Positions 1 to 7,225 of a DNA stretch of 32,006 nt are shown piece after piece. A program made the translations under genes and the position numbers. The notes under the pieces were generated by a model. It was given only the letters and a program-made list of their open reading frames with translations. It was not told the origin of the DNA and searched no databases. The stretch is from Saprospiraceae bacterium. Lineage in GTDB: Bacteria; Bacteroidota; Bacteroidia; Chitinophagales; Saprospiraceae. Position 1 is the first letter of the stretch, and each line of letters starts with the position of its first letter. Location of the stretch: NCBI GenBank assembly GCA_020631105.1, contig JAHDHW010000028.1, positions 8,695 through 40,700 of the forward strand, given 5' to 3'.

Positions 1-42
1 GAAGGATTGCCGAGCTATACGATTGGCATATTGGTTGGATAA
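1..42 (+). CDS. 3' end of an upstream gene (partial)
   Basis: Frame 1 reads EGLPSYTIGILVG and then a TAA stop at 40-42. Alternating polar and hydrophobic residues at a C-terminus resemble the last strand of an outer-membrane beta-barrel protein, and the next gene is also a predicted small barrel. Only 13 codons are visible, so the identity is a guess. Confidence 0.3.
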   Translation, partial: EGLPSYTIGILVG

Positions 43-71
43 TAAAAGGTAGTTTCCAAAAACCTAGGTTA

Positions 72-518
72 ATGAAAGTCAAAATTACAGCAGTTATAAT
101 TGGAGTGTTTTTCTTTTTTTCGAGTGGACTCAATGCCCAGGATATGTACGAACGATCGATTGGTGTACGGGGAGGATTTCTATCCGGAGTTACGTATAAG
201 CAGTTCTTGCAATTTGCAGGAGCAATCGAAGGAATTGTCGGATATAACTTTCAGAATGGAAGAATCACAACCGTAACTGGCCTGTATGAACATCATCTCT
301 TTATAAATTATAACACCAATATTTATGGCGGTGGCGGCTTAACACTAGGGGCCAATAAAGACATTTTTAGAGTGCACGCTGAAGCCATTGTCGGTATCGA
401 ATACCTGATGGAGCGATTTCCCATGAGTATTACGGTGGATTATAAGCCTGCCTATAATATCTTCGATAATGAATTTTACTTTGATGAATTTGCACTTTCT
501 GTGCGATATGTATTTTGA
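72..518 (+). CDS. Small secreted outer-membrane beta-barrel-like protein, function unknown
   Basis: This 148-residue protein starts with a clear signal peptide (residues 1-23, hydrophobic core VIIGVFFFFSS, cleavage after LNAQ). The mature part is made of short alternating strands rich in Gly, Tyr and Phe. It ends in ALSVRYVF, with a terminal aromatic residue as in outer-membrane barrel proteins recognised by the BAM machinery. The stretch GGGGLTLGANKD (about residues 85-96) resembles a strand-turn segment of such barrels. About 125 mature residues would suffice for a small eight-stranded barrel. No enzymatic motif is visible. It lies 58 bases before the recO ATG on the same strand. The localisation is inferred from the sequence pattern; the specific role is not recognised. 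Confidence 0.7.
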   Translation: MKVKITAVIIGVFFFFSSGLNAQDMYERSIGVRGGFLSGVTYKQFLQFAGAIEGIVGYNFQNGRITTVTGLYEHHLFINYNTNIYGGGGLTLGANKDIFRVHAEAIVGIEYLMERFPMSITVDYKPAYNIFDNEFYFDEFALSVRYVF

Positions 519-576
519 TTCAAAAGTTAAGTTCTAAAGGAGAATTCCCTTCTGATTTTTGAGTATCTTCACTTTC

Positions 577-1302
577 ATGATTATCAAGACGCGAGGTATC
601 ATTTTTCGGGCGGTCAAATACTCTGAGACGAGTATTATCGCTGATATCTTTACGGAGGAAAAAGGCTTAAGGGCATACATTATCAGCGGTGTACGATCCA
701 AGAATGCCCGGGTAAAAGCAAGTGTCCTTCAGGTAATGACTTTAGTCGATTTGGTCGTCTATCACCGAAATGATCGGGAACTAACCCGGATCAAAGAAAT
801 CAAAGCCGCCCACGTCTATCATTCTATCCCTTTCAATGTCGTTAAAGGCGCTGTTGGCCTATACATGATCGAGTTGGCTCGGAAAACTATTCAGGAATCC
901 GAAGAAAACAGGCCCCTCTTCAATTATCTCTATGGTGCTTTTCAGTCCCTGGATTCAACAACAGAAAGCGTAGCCAACTTCCATATTGCTTTTATGATTG
1001 AACTCTCTGGGTTTTTAGGATTTATGCCTGGAGGTACCTACTCTGATCAAACGCCGGGTTTTGATTTGACCGAAGGGGTATTTACATCAATGGCTCAAAG
1101 CGGGCATCGATTTTTGGATGAAGGACAAAGCCAATTATTGCAAACATTCTTACGGACTTCAATCGAACAAAGTCATAGCATTCCTCTCAATCGAGAAGAA
1201 CGAAAGGCCTTTTTAGATCAAATGATTCTTTTCTACCGACTCCATATCGAAAACTTTGAAGGACTGAACGCCTATAAAATTCTGGAAACTGTACTAGGAT
1301 AG
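577..1302 (+). CDS. recO: DNA repair protein RecO
   Basis: This is a RecO-family recombination mediator, which in known systems works with RecR to load RecA onto SSB-coated single-stranded DNA in gap repair. The N-terminus MIIKTRGIIFRAVKYSET, followed by DIFTEEKGLRAYIISGVR, is the typical RecO oligonucleotide-binding fold, and a mostly helical C-terminal domain follows. At 241 residues it has the usual length. I chose the ATG at 577 because family members begin with a M-[ILV]-x-K-T-x-G pattern; an in-frame TTG at 559 would add six residues that do not fit. An AAAGGAG at 536-542 lies 34 bases before this ATG and is probably not its ribosome-binding site. The zinc-binding cysteines of some RecO proteins are absent. 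The TAG stop is followed by a 147-base gap before the next gene. Confidence 0.9.
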   Translation: MIIKTRGIIFRAVKYSETSIIADIFTEEKGLRAYIISGVRSKNARVKASVLQVMTLVDLVVYHRNDRELTRIKEIKAAHVYHSIPFNVVKGAVGLYMIELARKTIQESEENRPLFNYLYGAFQSLDSTTESVANFHIAFMIELSGFLGFMPGGTYSDQTPGFDLTEGVFTSMAQSGHRFLDEGQSQLLQTFLRTSIEQSHSIPLNREERKAFLDQMILFYRLHIENFEGLNAYKILETVLG

Positions 1303-1341
1303 GCCCTTTTGGAGTAGGGGGAGATCCCTTTTGAACGTTTT

Positions 1342-1396
1342 ATCAGGGGACTGCCGATAGTAATCGGGACGATAACTATCGGGATCAGCGAATAAT
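1342..1396 (+). repeat. Hairpin repeat with ATCAGCGAAT edge, copy A
   Basis: CCGATAGT (1354-1361) pairs with ACTATCGG (1375-1382), forming an 8-bp stem. It is flanked by ATCAGGG at 1342-1348 and ATCAGCGAAT at 1384-1393. The same flank-hairpin-flank layout occurs at 16473-16517 and, on the opposite strand, at 31081-31137. It lies 54 bases upstream of the penicillin-binding protein start. The rest of the 147-base gap shows no clear promoter. Confidence 0.5.
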
Positions 1397-1449
1397 AAAA
1401 ATAATTAACCATAGATCTTCGTTAATAAGCGAACACGTGCTAGCGTCTT

Positions 1450-3957
1450 ATGGAAGAACAATCAAGCCAACCAACAGGGAAAAAGGATTTCAAGCAAAAA
1501 TGGGCCTACCTTAAGGGGGAATACCATCAGTTTGCTACGGACTTCCCTAGGATTGCTTTGGCTGTAAAATCCCTTGCTGTATTAGCCATTGTAGGCTTTG
1601 TTTCCAGTATTGCTTTTTTTGGATTGATCTACTTTGGTGCTTTTGGCAAACTACCTACCACGGAAGATTTAAAAGATATCCATAATCATGAAGCCTCTGA
1701 AATCTACTCGGCAGATGGCGAACTCCTTGGCAAGTATTATATCGAAAACCGAGAGGTTGTTGATTACGAAGATATTTCTCCGGATATCGTTAATGCTTTG
1801 ATTGCAACGGAAGATGCTCGGTTTTTTGAACACAAAGGGATTGATTTCCGAGCTTACATCCGGGTGCTATTTCGGACAGTCCTCCTACGAGATAATTCTG
1901 GTGGCGGTGGTAGTACCATCAGTCAGCAACTCGCCAAAAATATTTACAAACGTCAAAATAATAGTTTCCTTAGGATACCGATTGTCAAATTCAAAGAGAT
2001 GATCACCGCCCGCCGTTTAGAAAAAGTATATACTAAAGATGAGTTAGTAAACCTCTATCTCAATACCGTTCCTTTTGGTGGGAATATGTTTGGTGTTGAG
2101 GTTGCCGCTAATCAACTATTTAGTGTCTCCGCAAAAGAGATTGCTACCGAGGACGCAGCAGTGTTAGTCGGTATGCTAAAAGGAAATACACTATACAGCC
2201 CTGTCCGTAATCCAGAAAATGCAGTGAAACGTCGAAATGTAGTGCTTGGTCAAATGGAAAAATACGGTTACCTCGATGCTGCCGTAGTTGATTCTTTGCG
2301 AGGACTTCCATTAGAACTTAATTACAACAGAGAAGGGAGTAACCAAGGGATAGGAACATATTTTCGAGAGCATTTACGCCAGGATTTAAAATCCTTAATC
2401 GAAGAATATAAAAAACCTGATGGCGAATCCTATTCAATCTACACGGACGGATTGAAAATCTATACGACGATTGATGCCCGGATGCAGCGCTATGCTGAAG
2501 AAGCCGTTACGGAGCAGATGAAAAGCCTGCAAGCTACTTTTGATAAACATTGGAAAGGGCGCAAACCCTGGGGGGATGATAAGGTGATAGATGATATTAT
2601 GCGTAAATCTAAACGCTATAAAAGATTAAAAGATAATGGGCTTTCCGACGAAGCGATCAAAGCTAATTTTGAACAACCGGTTCGAATGAAAGTGTTTACC
2701 TGGGAAGGAGATCAGATTAAGGAGATGAGCCCGATTGATAGCATTCGATATTATTATGCCTTATTGAATGCAGGGTTTTTAGTAACAGAGCCGGGTACTG
2801 GTGCGATCAAAGCCTGGGTCGGCGGGATTGATCATAAGTACTTTCAATATGACCATGTAAAAGCTACACGTCAGGTAGGCTCTACTTTCAAGCCGATCGT
2901 ATATGCGAAAGCGCTGGAGCGTGGAATTGAGCCTTGCGAGTATATCCCAAATGAGCTACGTACTTATGTGGATTACGAAAACTGGTCTCCACAAAATTCA
3001 GACGGAAAGTATGGTGGCTTTTATTCTATGGAAGGCGCGATTCGATCTTCCGTCAATGCGGTAGCGGTTGATTTGGTACTGCGATCAGAGATTGATTCGG
3101 TCGCGCAACTTGCGCGTCGTATGGGAGTGACCAGTGATATACCGGATGGGCCGGCAATTGCCCTTGGTGCGGTGGATGCCTCTTTATTTGATATGGTGAA
3201 AGTCTACGGCACTTTAGCAAATCGAGGTGTCCGGCAAGATCCTTTTTATCTAACAAAAATTGAAACCAGTGATGGAGAAGTGATCGCTGAGTTTTTTACC
3301 CCGGAAGCTCAACGCGTAATGGATCTGGACAATGCAGACATCATGGTAAATATCATGAAGTCCGTTGTGGATAGTGGTACGGCTAAACGTCTGCGTTATC
3401 AATATCAGGTAAGAGGAGATATTGCGGGTAAAACCGGGACAACACAATCACATGCAGATGGCTGGTTTATCGGGTTTACACCAAAACTGGTCGCTGGGGC
3501 CTGGGTCGGCGGCGAATCACCAAGGGTTCGGTTTAGAAGCCTGAGCTTAGGGCAGGGCGCCAATACGGCTTTGCCGATTTGGGGAAGATTTATGAATAAA
3601 GTACATCGGGATAAAACCTTGAAAGCATACAGTGCGAGTTATTTTCCGACGCCGTCGATGGATGTATTGGAGCGACTGGATTGTGCACCGTTTTATGAAG
3701 AGCTGCCGCTATTTATGGAAGATTTTGAGGACTTTGATGAAGAAGGAGGGCTTAATGAAGCGATTGATCGCTTGCTTGATGGCCTGAAGCGAGATAAGAA
3801 TGCTCGGGTGAATCAAAGACCTTCGGATGCGGAGGAGGAACGACGGAGGGAGTCAGAACGCATTCGAAAAAAGAATGAACAGATCAAAAAGAAAAAGGAG
3901 AAAAAGAAAAAGCGTAAAAAGTTTTTTGATAAGCTTTTTAAGAAGGATAAGAATTGA
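1450..3957 (+). CDS. Class A penicillin-binding protein 1A (bifunctional glycosyltransferase/transpeptidase)
   Basis: This 835-residue enzyme polymerises lipid II into glycan strands and cross-links the peptides on the periplasmic side of the inner membrane. It has a short cytoplasmic N-terminus and one membrane anchor (about residues 38-65). The family 51 glycosyltransferase domain carries the catalytic-Glu motif EDARFFEHKGID (E121) and GGSTISQQLAKN (153-164). The transpeptidase domain carries the SxxK motif STFK (S478 nucleophile, K481), the SxN motif SVN (534-536) and KTG (661-663). All key residues are intact. After the catalytic part there is an acidic segment (about 745-765) and then a strongly basic Lys/Arg tail (about 795-835). 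The tail could bind phospholipid, teichoic-like polymer or nucleic acid, but that is inference. It is probably a single-gene unit. The family is certain; the choice among PBP1a-type paralogue names is not. Confidence 0.96.
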   Translation: MEEQSSQPTGKKDFKQKWAYLKGEYHQFATDFPRIALAVKSLAVLAIVGFVSSIAFFGLIYFGAFGKLPTTEDLKDIHNHEASEIYSADGELLGKYYIENREVVDYEDISPDIVNALIATEDARFFEHKGIDFRAYIRVLFRTVLLRDNSGGGGSTISQQLAKNIYKRQNNSFLRIPIVKFKEMITARRLEKVYTKDELVNLYLNTVPFGGNMFGVEVAANQLFSVSAKEIATEDAAVLVGMLKGNTLYSPVRNPENAVKRRNVVLGQMEKYGYLDAAVVDSLRGLPLELNYNREGSNQGIGTYFREHLRQDLKSLIEEYKKPDGESYSIYTDGLKIYTTIDARMQRYAEEAVTEQMKSLQATFDKHWKGRKPWGDDKVIDDIMRKSKRYKRLKDNGLSDEAIKANFEQPVRMKVFTWEGDQIKEMSPIDSIRYYYALLNAGFLVTEPGTGAIKAWVGGIDHKYFQYDHVKATRQVGSTFKPIVYAKALERGIEPCEYIPNELRTYVDYENWSPQNSDGKYGGFYSMEGAIRSSVNAVAVDLVLRSEIDSVAQLARRMGVTSDIPDGPAIALGAVDASLFDMVKVYGTLANRGVRQDPFYLTKIETSDGEVIAEFFTPEAQRVMDLDNADIMVNIMKSVVDSGTAKRLRYQYQVRGDIAGKTGTTQSHADGWFIGFTPKLVAGAWVGGESPRVRFRSLSLGQGANTALPIWGRFMNKVHRDKTLKAYSASYFPTPSMDVLERLDCAPFYEELPLFMEDFEDFDEEGGLNEAIDRLLDGLKRDKNARVNQRPSDAEEERRRESERIRKKNEQIKKKKEKKKKRKKFFDKLFKKDKN

Positions 3958-3969
3958 TGTACCTAAAAT

Positions 3970-4152
3970 TTAGTAGCACTTGTAATTGGGGTTTGATATA
4001 TGCAAGGTAAGCTGAAATGGGCCTGCGGTACCGTTGGCGACTACGGTAGTTTTTCCGTTGGTGGGGTTAGTGGTTTCTATAGATACTTCGGCAAAAGATG
4101 AAGTAACAAAGGATAGATTCGAAAACAATAAGTAAATATATTTAATTGTTAT
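3970..4152 (-). pseudogene. Relic or non-canonically started small secreted-protein gene
   Basis: The minus strand between two convergent genes holds a 60-codon open frame ending at TAA 3972-3970. It begins ITIKYIYLLFSNLSFVTSSF, which looks like a signal peptide, and continues AEVSIETTNPTNGKTTVVAN and then GTAGPFQLTL. That is typical of the first strands of a secreted Bacteroidota repeat protein. There is no ATG: the first plausible codon is ATA at 4152-4150, one base change from ATG. It lies 18 bases after the stop of the last of three tandem secreted-protein genes and could be the decayed end of that group, or a truncated larger gene. A weak TACCGT/ACGGTA stem (4029-4048) followed by T's on the plus strand lies inside it. 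The fragment reading is inference. Confidence 0.35.
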
Positions 4153-4170
4153 ATTTTTTTATCTACTGTA

Positions 4171-4662
4171 CTAATCAATAGAGATAATATTTGATCTGTA
4201 TTCTTCGTAATAATCTGAAAAATCAGTACTAAATGGATTTTTAGGTTCTTTTTTTGTCGATTTATCGAACACCTGCCAAAAAGCTTTGATTCCTCCAGGT
4301 CCTTCTTTTAATTCGAGCATTCTTTTATGAGATATTACGTTTCCTTTTGCTTCCCAAGTAATTTTTTCTCCAGGGTTTAATTTAATCTCTTTTGCCATAG
4401 CACCACAAGTAGCAAAGCACGTATATTCTTTTCCAGATTTACTTATTAGAACTACTCTGTTTAGTTCAGAAGCATGGTCTTGAAGCAATAACGTTTTATT
4501 GGAAGTATTTTCAATATTAAGGATAAGCATTTGCTTATGACTATTCTCAGCCAATTCAATGTTCATCTTCACAGAAAGCTTATTTTGGTCTTTTTGTGAA
4601 AACACTAAAAATTGAACAAAAAGGGAGAGAAATAATAATAAAGTATATTTTTTGAGCCGCAT
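4171..4662 (-). CDS. Secreted protein of unknown function, tandem paralog 3 of 3
   Basis: This 163-residue protein has a signal peptide (residues 1-23, MRLKKYTLLLFLSLFVQFLV, cleavage near VFSQ). The mature part resembles a single beta-sandwich domain. A first strand with NIELAENSHK is followed by the NTSNKTLLL strand and NRVVLISKSGKEY. Then come the turn LNPGEKITWE, FWQVFDK, a Lys/Pro-rich stretch and a closing FSDYYEEYRS. The same pattern in the same order occurs in the two genes upstream, so this is a tandem duplication. I do not recognise a named family. The NPGE turn within an Ig-like layout is loosely reminiscent of BsuPI-type inhibitor domains, but I cannot claim homology. Its start lies 3 bases after the stop of the upstream paralog, so they are almost certainly co-transcribed. 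This copy has the less conserved C-terminus (NIISID). Confidence 0.75.
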   Translation of the reverse strand: MRLKKYTLLLFLSLFVQFLVFSQKDQNKLSVKMNIELAENSHKQMLILNIENTSNKTLLLQDHASELNRVVLISKSGKEYTCFATCGAMAKEIKLNPGEKITWEAKGNVISHKRMLELKEGPGGIKAFWQVFDKSTKKEPKNPFSTDFSDYYEEYRSNIISID

Positions 4663-4665
4663 ATT

Positions 4666-5133
4666 TTAATTCAGGGTTAGGGTTTCTGATCGATATTCTT
4701 GGTAATAATCGGATAGATTTGTAGTAGGTACTTTGGGTTTTTTAGATTTGAATTTATCAAATACTTGCCAAAATATTTCAACGCGTTCTCTGCCAAGTTT
4801 CTCTGCAAAGTTCCAGATGTTATTGCTACTATCAATCCAACTTTTATGTTCTCCAGGATTTAACACTATTTCACCTTTTGCATTTGCTGCAGAGAAATAA
4901 TATGGATGCATATTATCTTTGTGATCAACTATTACAATTCTATTGAACATTGTACAATAGTCATCAATAACAATTTTTGTTTGAGAATCATTTGTAATTT
5001 TAAACTCGATAACTTTTTTCTCTCGGTTAACATTTAATAACATATCTATATCGTTACTGATATCAAGGCTATTTGTAATGTTAACATTTAAAGTCGTATT
5101 AACGATTATAAGTAAATAAATAAGATGCTGCAT
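4666..5133 (-). CDS. Secreted protein of unknown function, tandem paralog 2 of 3
   Basis: From the ATG at 5133 this is a 155-residue protein with a hydrophobic leader (MQHLIYLLIIVNTTLNVNI). An in-frame TTG at 5196 would add 21 polar residues before that leader, so the ATG is preferred. The domain follows the paralog pattern: MFNRIVIVDHKD, LNPGEHKSW, IFWQVFDKFKSKKPKVP and LSDYYQEYRSE. The C-terminal 35 residues are the best conserved part of the group and almost match the next paralog upstream. The leader lacks a clear signal-peptidase site, so it could stay membrane-anchored. The DNA is visibly richer in A and T than the neighbouring housekeeping genes, which could indicate relaxed selection or foreign origin. 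It sits in a leftward operon-like array, 101 bases after paralog 1 and 3 bases before paralog 3. Function unknown. Confidence 0.75.
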   Translation of the reverse strand: MQHLIYLLIIVNTTLNVNITNSLDISNDIDMLLNVNREKKVIEFKITNDSQTKIVIDDYCTMFNRIVIVDHKDNMHPYYFSAANAKGEIVLNPGEHKSWIDSSNNIWNFAEKLGRERVEIFWQVFDKFKSKKPKVPTTNLSDYYQEYRSETLTLN

Positions 5134-5234
5134 TTGAATATTATTTTTATTACTTGTATCAAACGGTTGAAACTCTTTCTGGCTTAAAAGACTCAATTTA
5201 ATAGATAAGCATTATGTAATCTTGGATTCTCAAA

Positions 5235-5726
5235 TTAATTGAGTGAAATTACTTCTGATCTATATTCTTGAAAATAATCAGATAGATTTGCGCTTGGAAT
5301 TTCTGGCTTTTTAGGTTTGTGCTTGTCAAATATTTGCCAATAAACTTGTACTTTACCTTTCTTATTTCGTTCGATTAATTCTTTAAATGACCAAATTCCT
5401 TTGCATTCCCAATAATGTTCTTCTCCTGGAGTTAATTTTATTTCTGCTGAGTTATTATCCATGTAAAAAGGATACTCCTTGTCAAATTGATCAATAAAAA
5501 CTATCCTATTAAATCCTGATAAGGGTTCAACTAAGAATAAATTTTTATTTGAATTATTTTTAACATGTAATCTTAAGTAAGGATTTTTATCTGAGTTTGT
5601 TATAAGCTCGATATTTAGATAGATCGACTTTTCTTTTCCAATATTTTGCCCAATCAATTCAATACTGAGTGCTATAATTGAACAACTGATAACAATACTT
5701 ATGTAAATGTATTTTTTTAGGTGCAT
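5235..5726 (-). CDS. Secreted protein of unknown function, tandem paralog 1 of 3
   Basis: This 163-residue protein is the first gene of the leftward paralog array. It has a signal-peptide-like N-terminus (MHLKKYIYISIVISCSIIAL, cleavage near LIGQ). The predicted beta-sandwich contains NIELITNSDK, NNSNKNLFL, FNRIVFIDQFDKEY and LTPGEEHYWE. VYWQIFDKHKPKKP and LSDYFQEYRSE follow. The Trp-Gln/aromatic-Asp-Lys motif and the SDY-x-x-EYRS motif are shared by all three copies, so they are likely structural or binding features. Upstream, 103 bases separate it from the stop of the next leftward gene; I see no convincing TAnnTTTG promoter there. Three diverged copies side by side suggest a family under diversifying use, for example inhibitors, immunity proteins or surface binders. 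That is inference; no activity is recognised. Confidence 0.75.
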   Translation of the reverse strand: MHLKKYIYISIVISCSIIALSIELIGQNIGKEKSIYLNIELITNSDKNPYLRLHVKNNSNKNLFLVEPLSGFNRIVFIDQFDKEYPFYMDNNSAEIKLTPGEEHYWECKGIWSFKELIERNKKGKVQVYWQIFDKHKPKKPEIPSANLSDYFQEYRSEVISLN

Positions 5727-5829
5727 ATCGTAAATGTAGTTTATAAACTATCCGTATTTTTTCTAATACAATCGTAACAGTTTAGTTGGCTCGCTATGAT
5801 GTCAAATTCAATTATAAATACAATATTGA

Positions 5830-7125
5830 CTAATCCACTTTTACTTTATGTATCCGGCGGTTTACTTCACTACTAATCACTCCAGAGTCCATGTAAAATA
5901 GAAAACCATCATAAATAATCATCTTTTCTAAAAAGTTAGTTTCTATTTTGAAGGATGGCCTTAAAGCGCCATTAGCTAAGTTTACTTCATAAAATTTCCG
6001 ACCTTTCTTGTCTTTGTAAACCGTATAGAACTTATTGGTTTTTAAATCTCTGAGTACTTGGCTATCCCAGTTTTTCTCACGGTGATAGTTGATTGGAAAT
6101 TGATATTTTAACTCCCCAGCATAAGTATAGAATCGTAGAAATCCCAGGGTGTGATTGAATAGACAGAGTTCGGATCCGGTATTGTATAATGGAGAATAAA
6201 TCGGTTGGTAAAACATCGTTTGCCAGCCGTCATAATGCTCTGGTCTTGATAAGGCATTTTGAGGGTTCTGAGGATTGGCAGTTGCGGCGCTAAAGTAACC
6301 GTCCATGCTGGAGCGCATTGCAAACTCTTCTCGCATTCTTAATAAATCTTCGACATCGTTTACGTAGATTCTTCGATCAAGGGTGCCTTCCTTTTTTGAA
6401 ATTATCGAAAATAAAACGCGTTGCCCTAAAGCCTGTTCTTTTTTAGTGTAGATGTAATCCTGAGACGACTCTACACAGGGTAAGATATATTTTTCAAACT
6501 GAGCTCTTGGGTATTTATTAATTAATACGATTTGCTGTTTATCAATTGCAACTTCAATGATCTCCCTATTGCCAAGAAGATGAATGTTGCCCAGGCAGCT
6601 TTGATGTAAGCGATCAATTGCGCCTTTTACATCAATTTTAATCGCGTGCAAAACTGTTCCGTCTAGTGTTAGGAGTTCCAGGTAGTTTCCATAGATGATA
6701 CCACCGTATTTAATAACTAACATGAGGTCATCCTGAATTAGGAAATCACGGATTGAAAATTCGGGCGGAGTGATTTTCTCGACAATGGGTTCTGCAATAA
6801 CTTCAATGTCTGGCAAACGCAGTGCGTTGGTTTGCATTTTTATTTCAAGCGCTTGCGTAGGTGCTTCATTCAGCGTTAGACTGTAATTGTCGTAACCCAG
6901 GTATGAAAAGATCAGCGTCGCAGGCCAGCGAGTAATATTTATTTCAAAGCTTCCATCGATATCGGAGAAGGTTCCAACGGTTTCGCTTTGATTGTAGATG
7001 TTAACAGCGATTAGGGATTCATTGGTTTTTTGATCCAGCACAACTCCTTTTAGAGTATAGGATTGCGCCTGACTATTAATAAAGAAACCAATACAGATTA
7101 GCAGTGGGAGTATCCTTATTTTCAT
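5830..7125 (-). CDS. Secreted CarboxypepD_reg-like domain protein with propeller-like C-terminal part
   Basis: The 431-residue protein has a signal peptide (1-21, ending INSQAQ). A carboxypeptidase-D regulatory-like domain follows (about 22-105). It is recognised by TLKGVVLDQKTNESLIAVNI, TVGTFSDIDGSFEI and LIFSYLGYD. This domain usually heads TonB-dependent receptors, but here no plug or barrel follows. Instead, residues about 125-431 look like a series of repeated beta strands (for example VIKYGGIIYGNYLELLTLDG and EVNRRIHKVKVD) in the manner of a six-bladed propeller, as in other Bacteroidota secreted proteins. It is probably periplasmic or surface exposed; function unknown. Its start codon lies inside a perfect 16-bp inverted repeat (7109-7145), which may control translation. 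The stop of the ABC permease lies 100 bases upstream. Confidence 0.75.
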   Translation of the reverse strand: MKIRILPLLICIGFFINSQAQSYTLKGVVLDQKTNESLIAVNIYNQSETVGTFSDIDGSFEINITRWPATLIFSYLGYDNYSLTLNEAPTQALEIKMQTNALRLPDIEVIAEPIVEKITPPEFSIRDFLIQDDLMLVIKYGGIIYGNYLELLTLDGTVLHAIKIDVKGAIDRLHQSCLGNIHLLGNREIIEVAIDKQQIVLINKYPRAQFEKYILPCVESSQDYIYTKKEQALGQRVLFSIISKKEGTLDRRIYVNDVEDLLRMREEFAMRSSMDGYFSAATANPQNPQNALSRPEHYDGWQTMFYQPIYSPLYNTGSELCLFNHTLGFLRFYTYAGELKYQFPINYHREKNWDSQVLRDLKTNKFYTVYKDKKGRKFYEVNLANGALRPSFKIETNFLEKMIIYDGFLFYMDSGVISSEVNRRIHKVKVD

Positions 7126-7145
7126 AAATTGAAAATAAGGATACT
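7109..7145 (-). promoter_or_regulatory. Perfect 16-bp hairpin spanning the start codon of the CarboxypepD_reg-like gene
   Basis: AGTATCCTTATTTTCA (7109-7124) is the exact reverse complement of TGAAAATAAGGATACT (7130-7145), with a 5-base loop TAAAT. In the minus-strand mRNA the A of the AUG lies in the loop, while UG and codons 2 to 5 are in the stem, paired with the 5' leader. Such a structure should block ribosome entry unless melted. It could act as an RNA thermometer, a target for an RNA-binding factor or a DNA operator. The hairpin is seen directly; its role is inference. Confidence 0.65.
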
Positions 7146-7225
7146 AATTGTTATTTGCTAATCTGATTTATTGAAAAGTCAGGTTGCTAAAACGAGGGGG
7201 CAGAGATAAATTACCTTGTTTTGCC

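Noticed and set aside
559-576. TTG start extending RecO by six residues
   Set aside because: RecO proteins begin close to the KTRGIIF strand and the extension has no family support; the ATG at 577 is used.
4029-4048. TACCGT/ACGGTA hairpin plus T's as terminator of the PBP gene
   Set aside because: The stem is only 6 bp and the sequence lies within a protein-like minus-strand frame, so terminator function is doubtful.
5134-5196. TTG start extending paralog 2 by 21 residues
   Set aside because: The extension is polar and would bury the hydrophobic leader; the ATG at 5133 gives a signal-like N-terminus as in the other copies.
4666-5726. Homology of the tandem paralogs to BsuPI-type proteinase inhibitors
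   Set aside because: Only a loose similarity in strand layout and a PGE turn can be seen; not enough to name the family.
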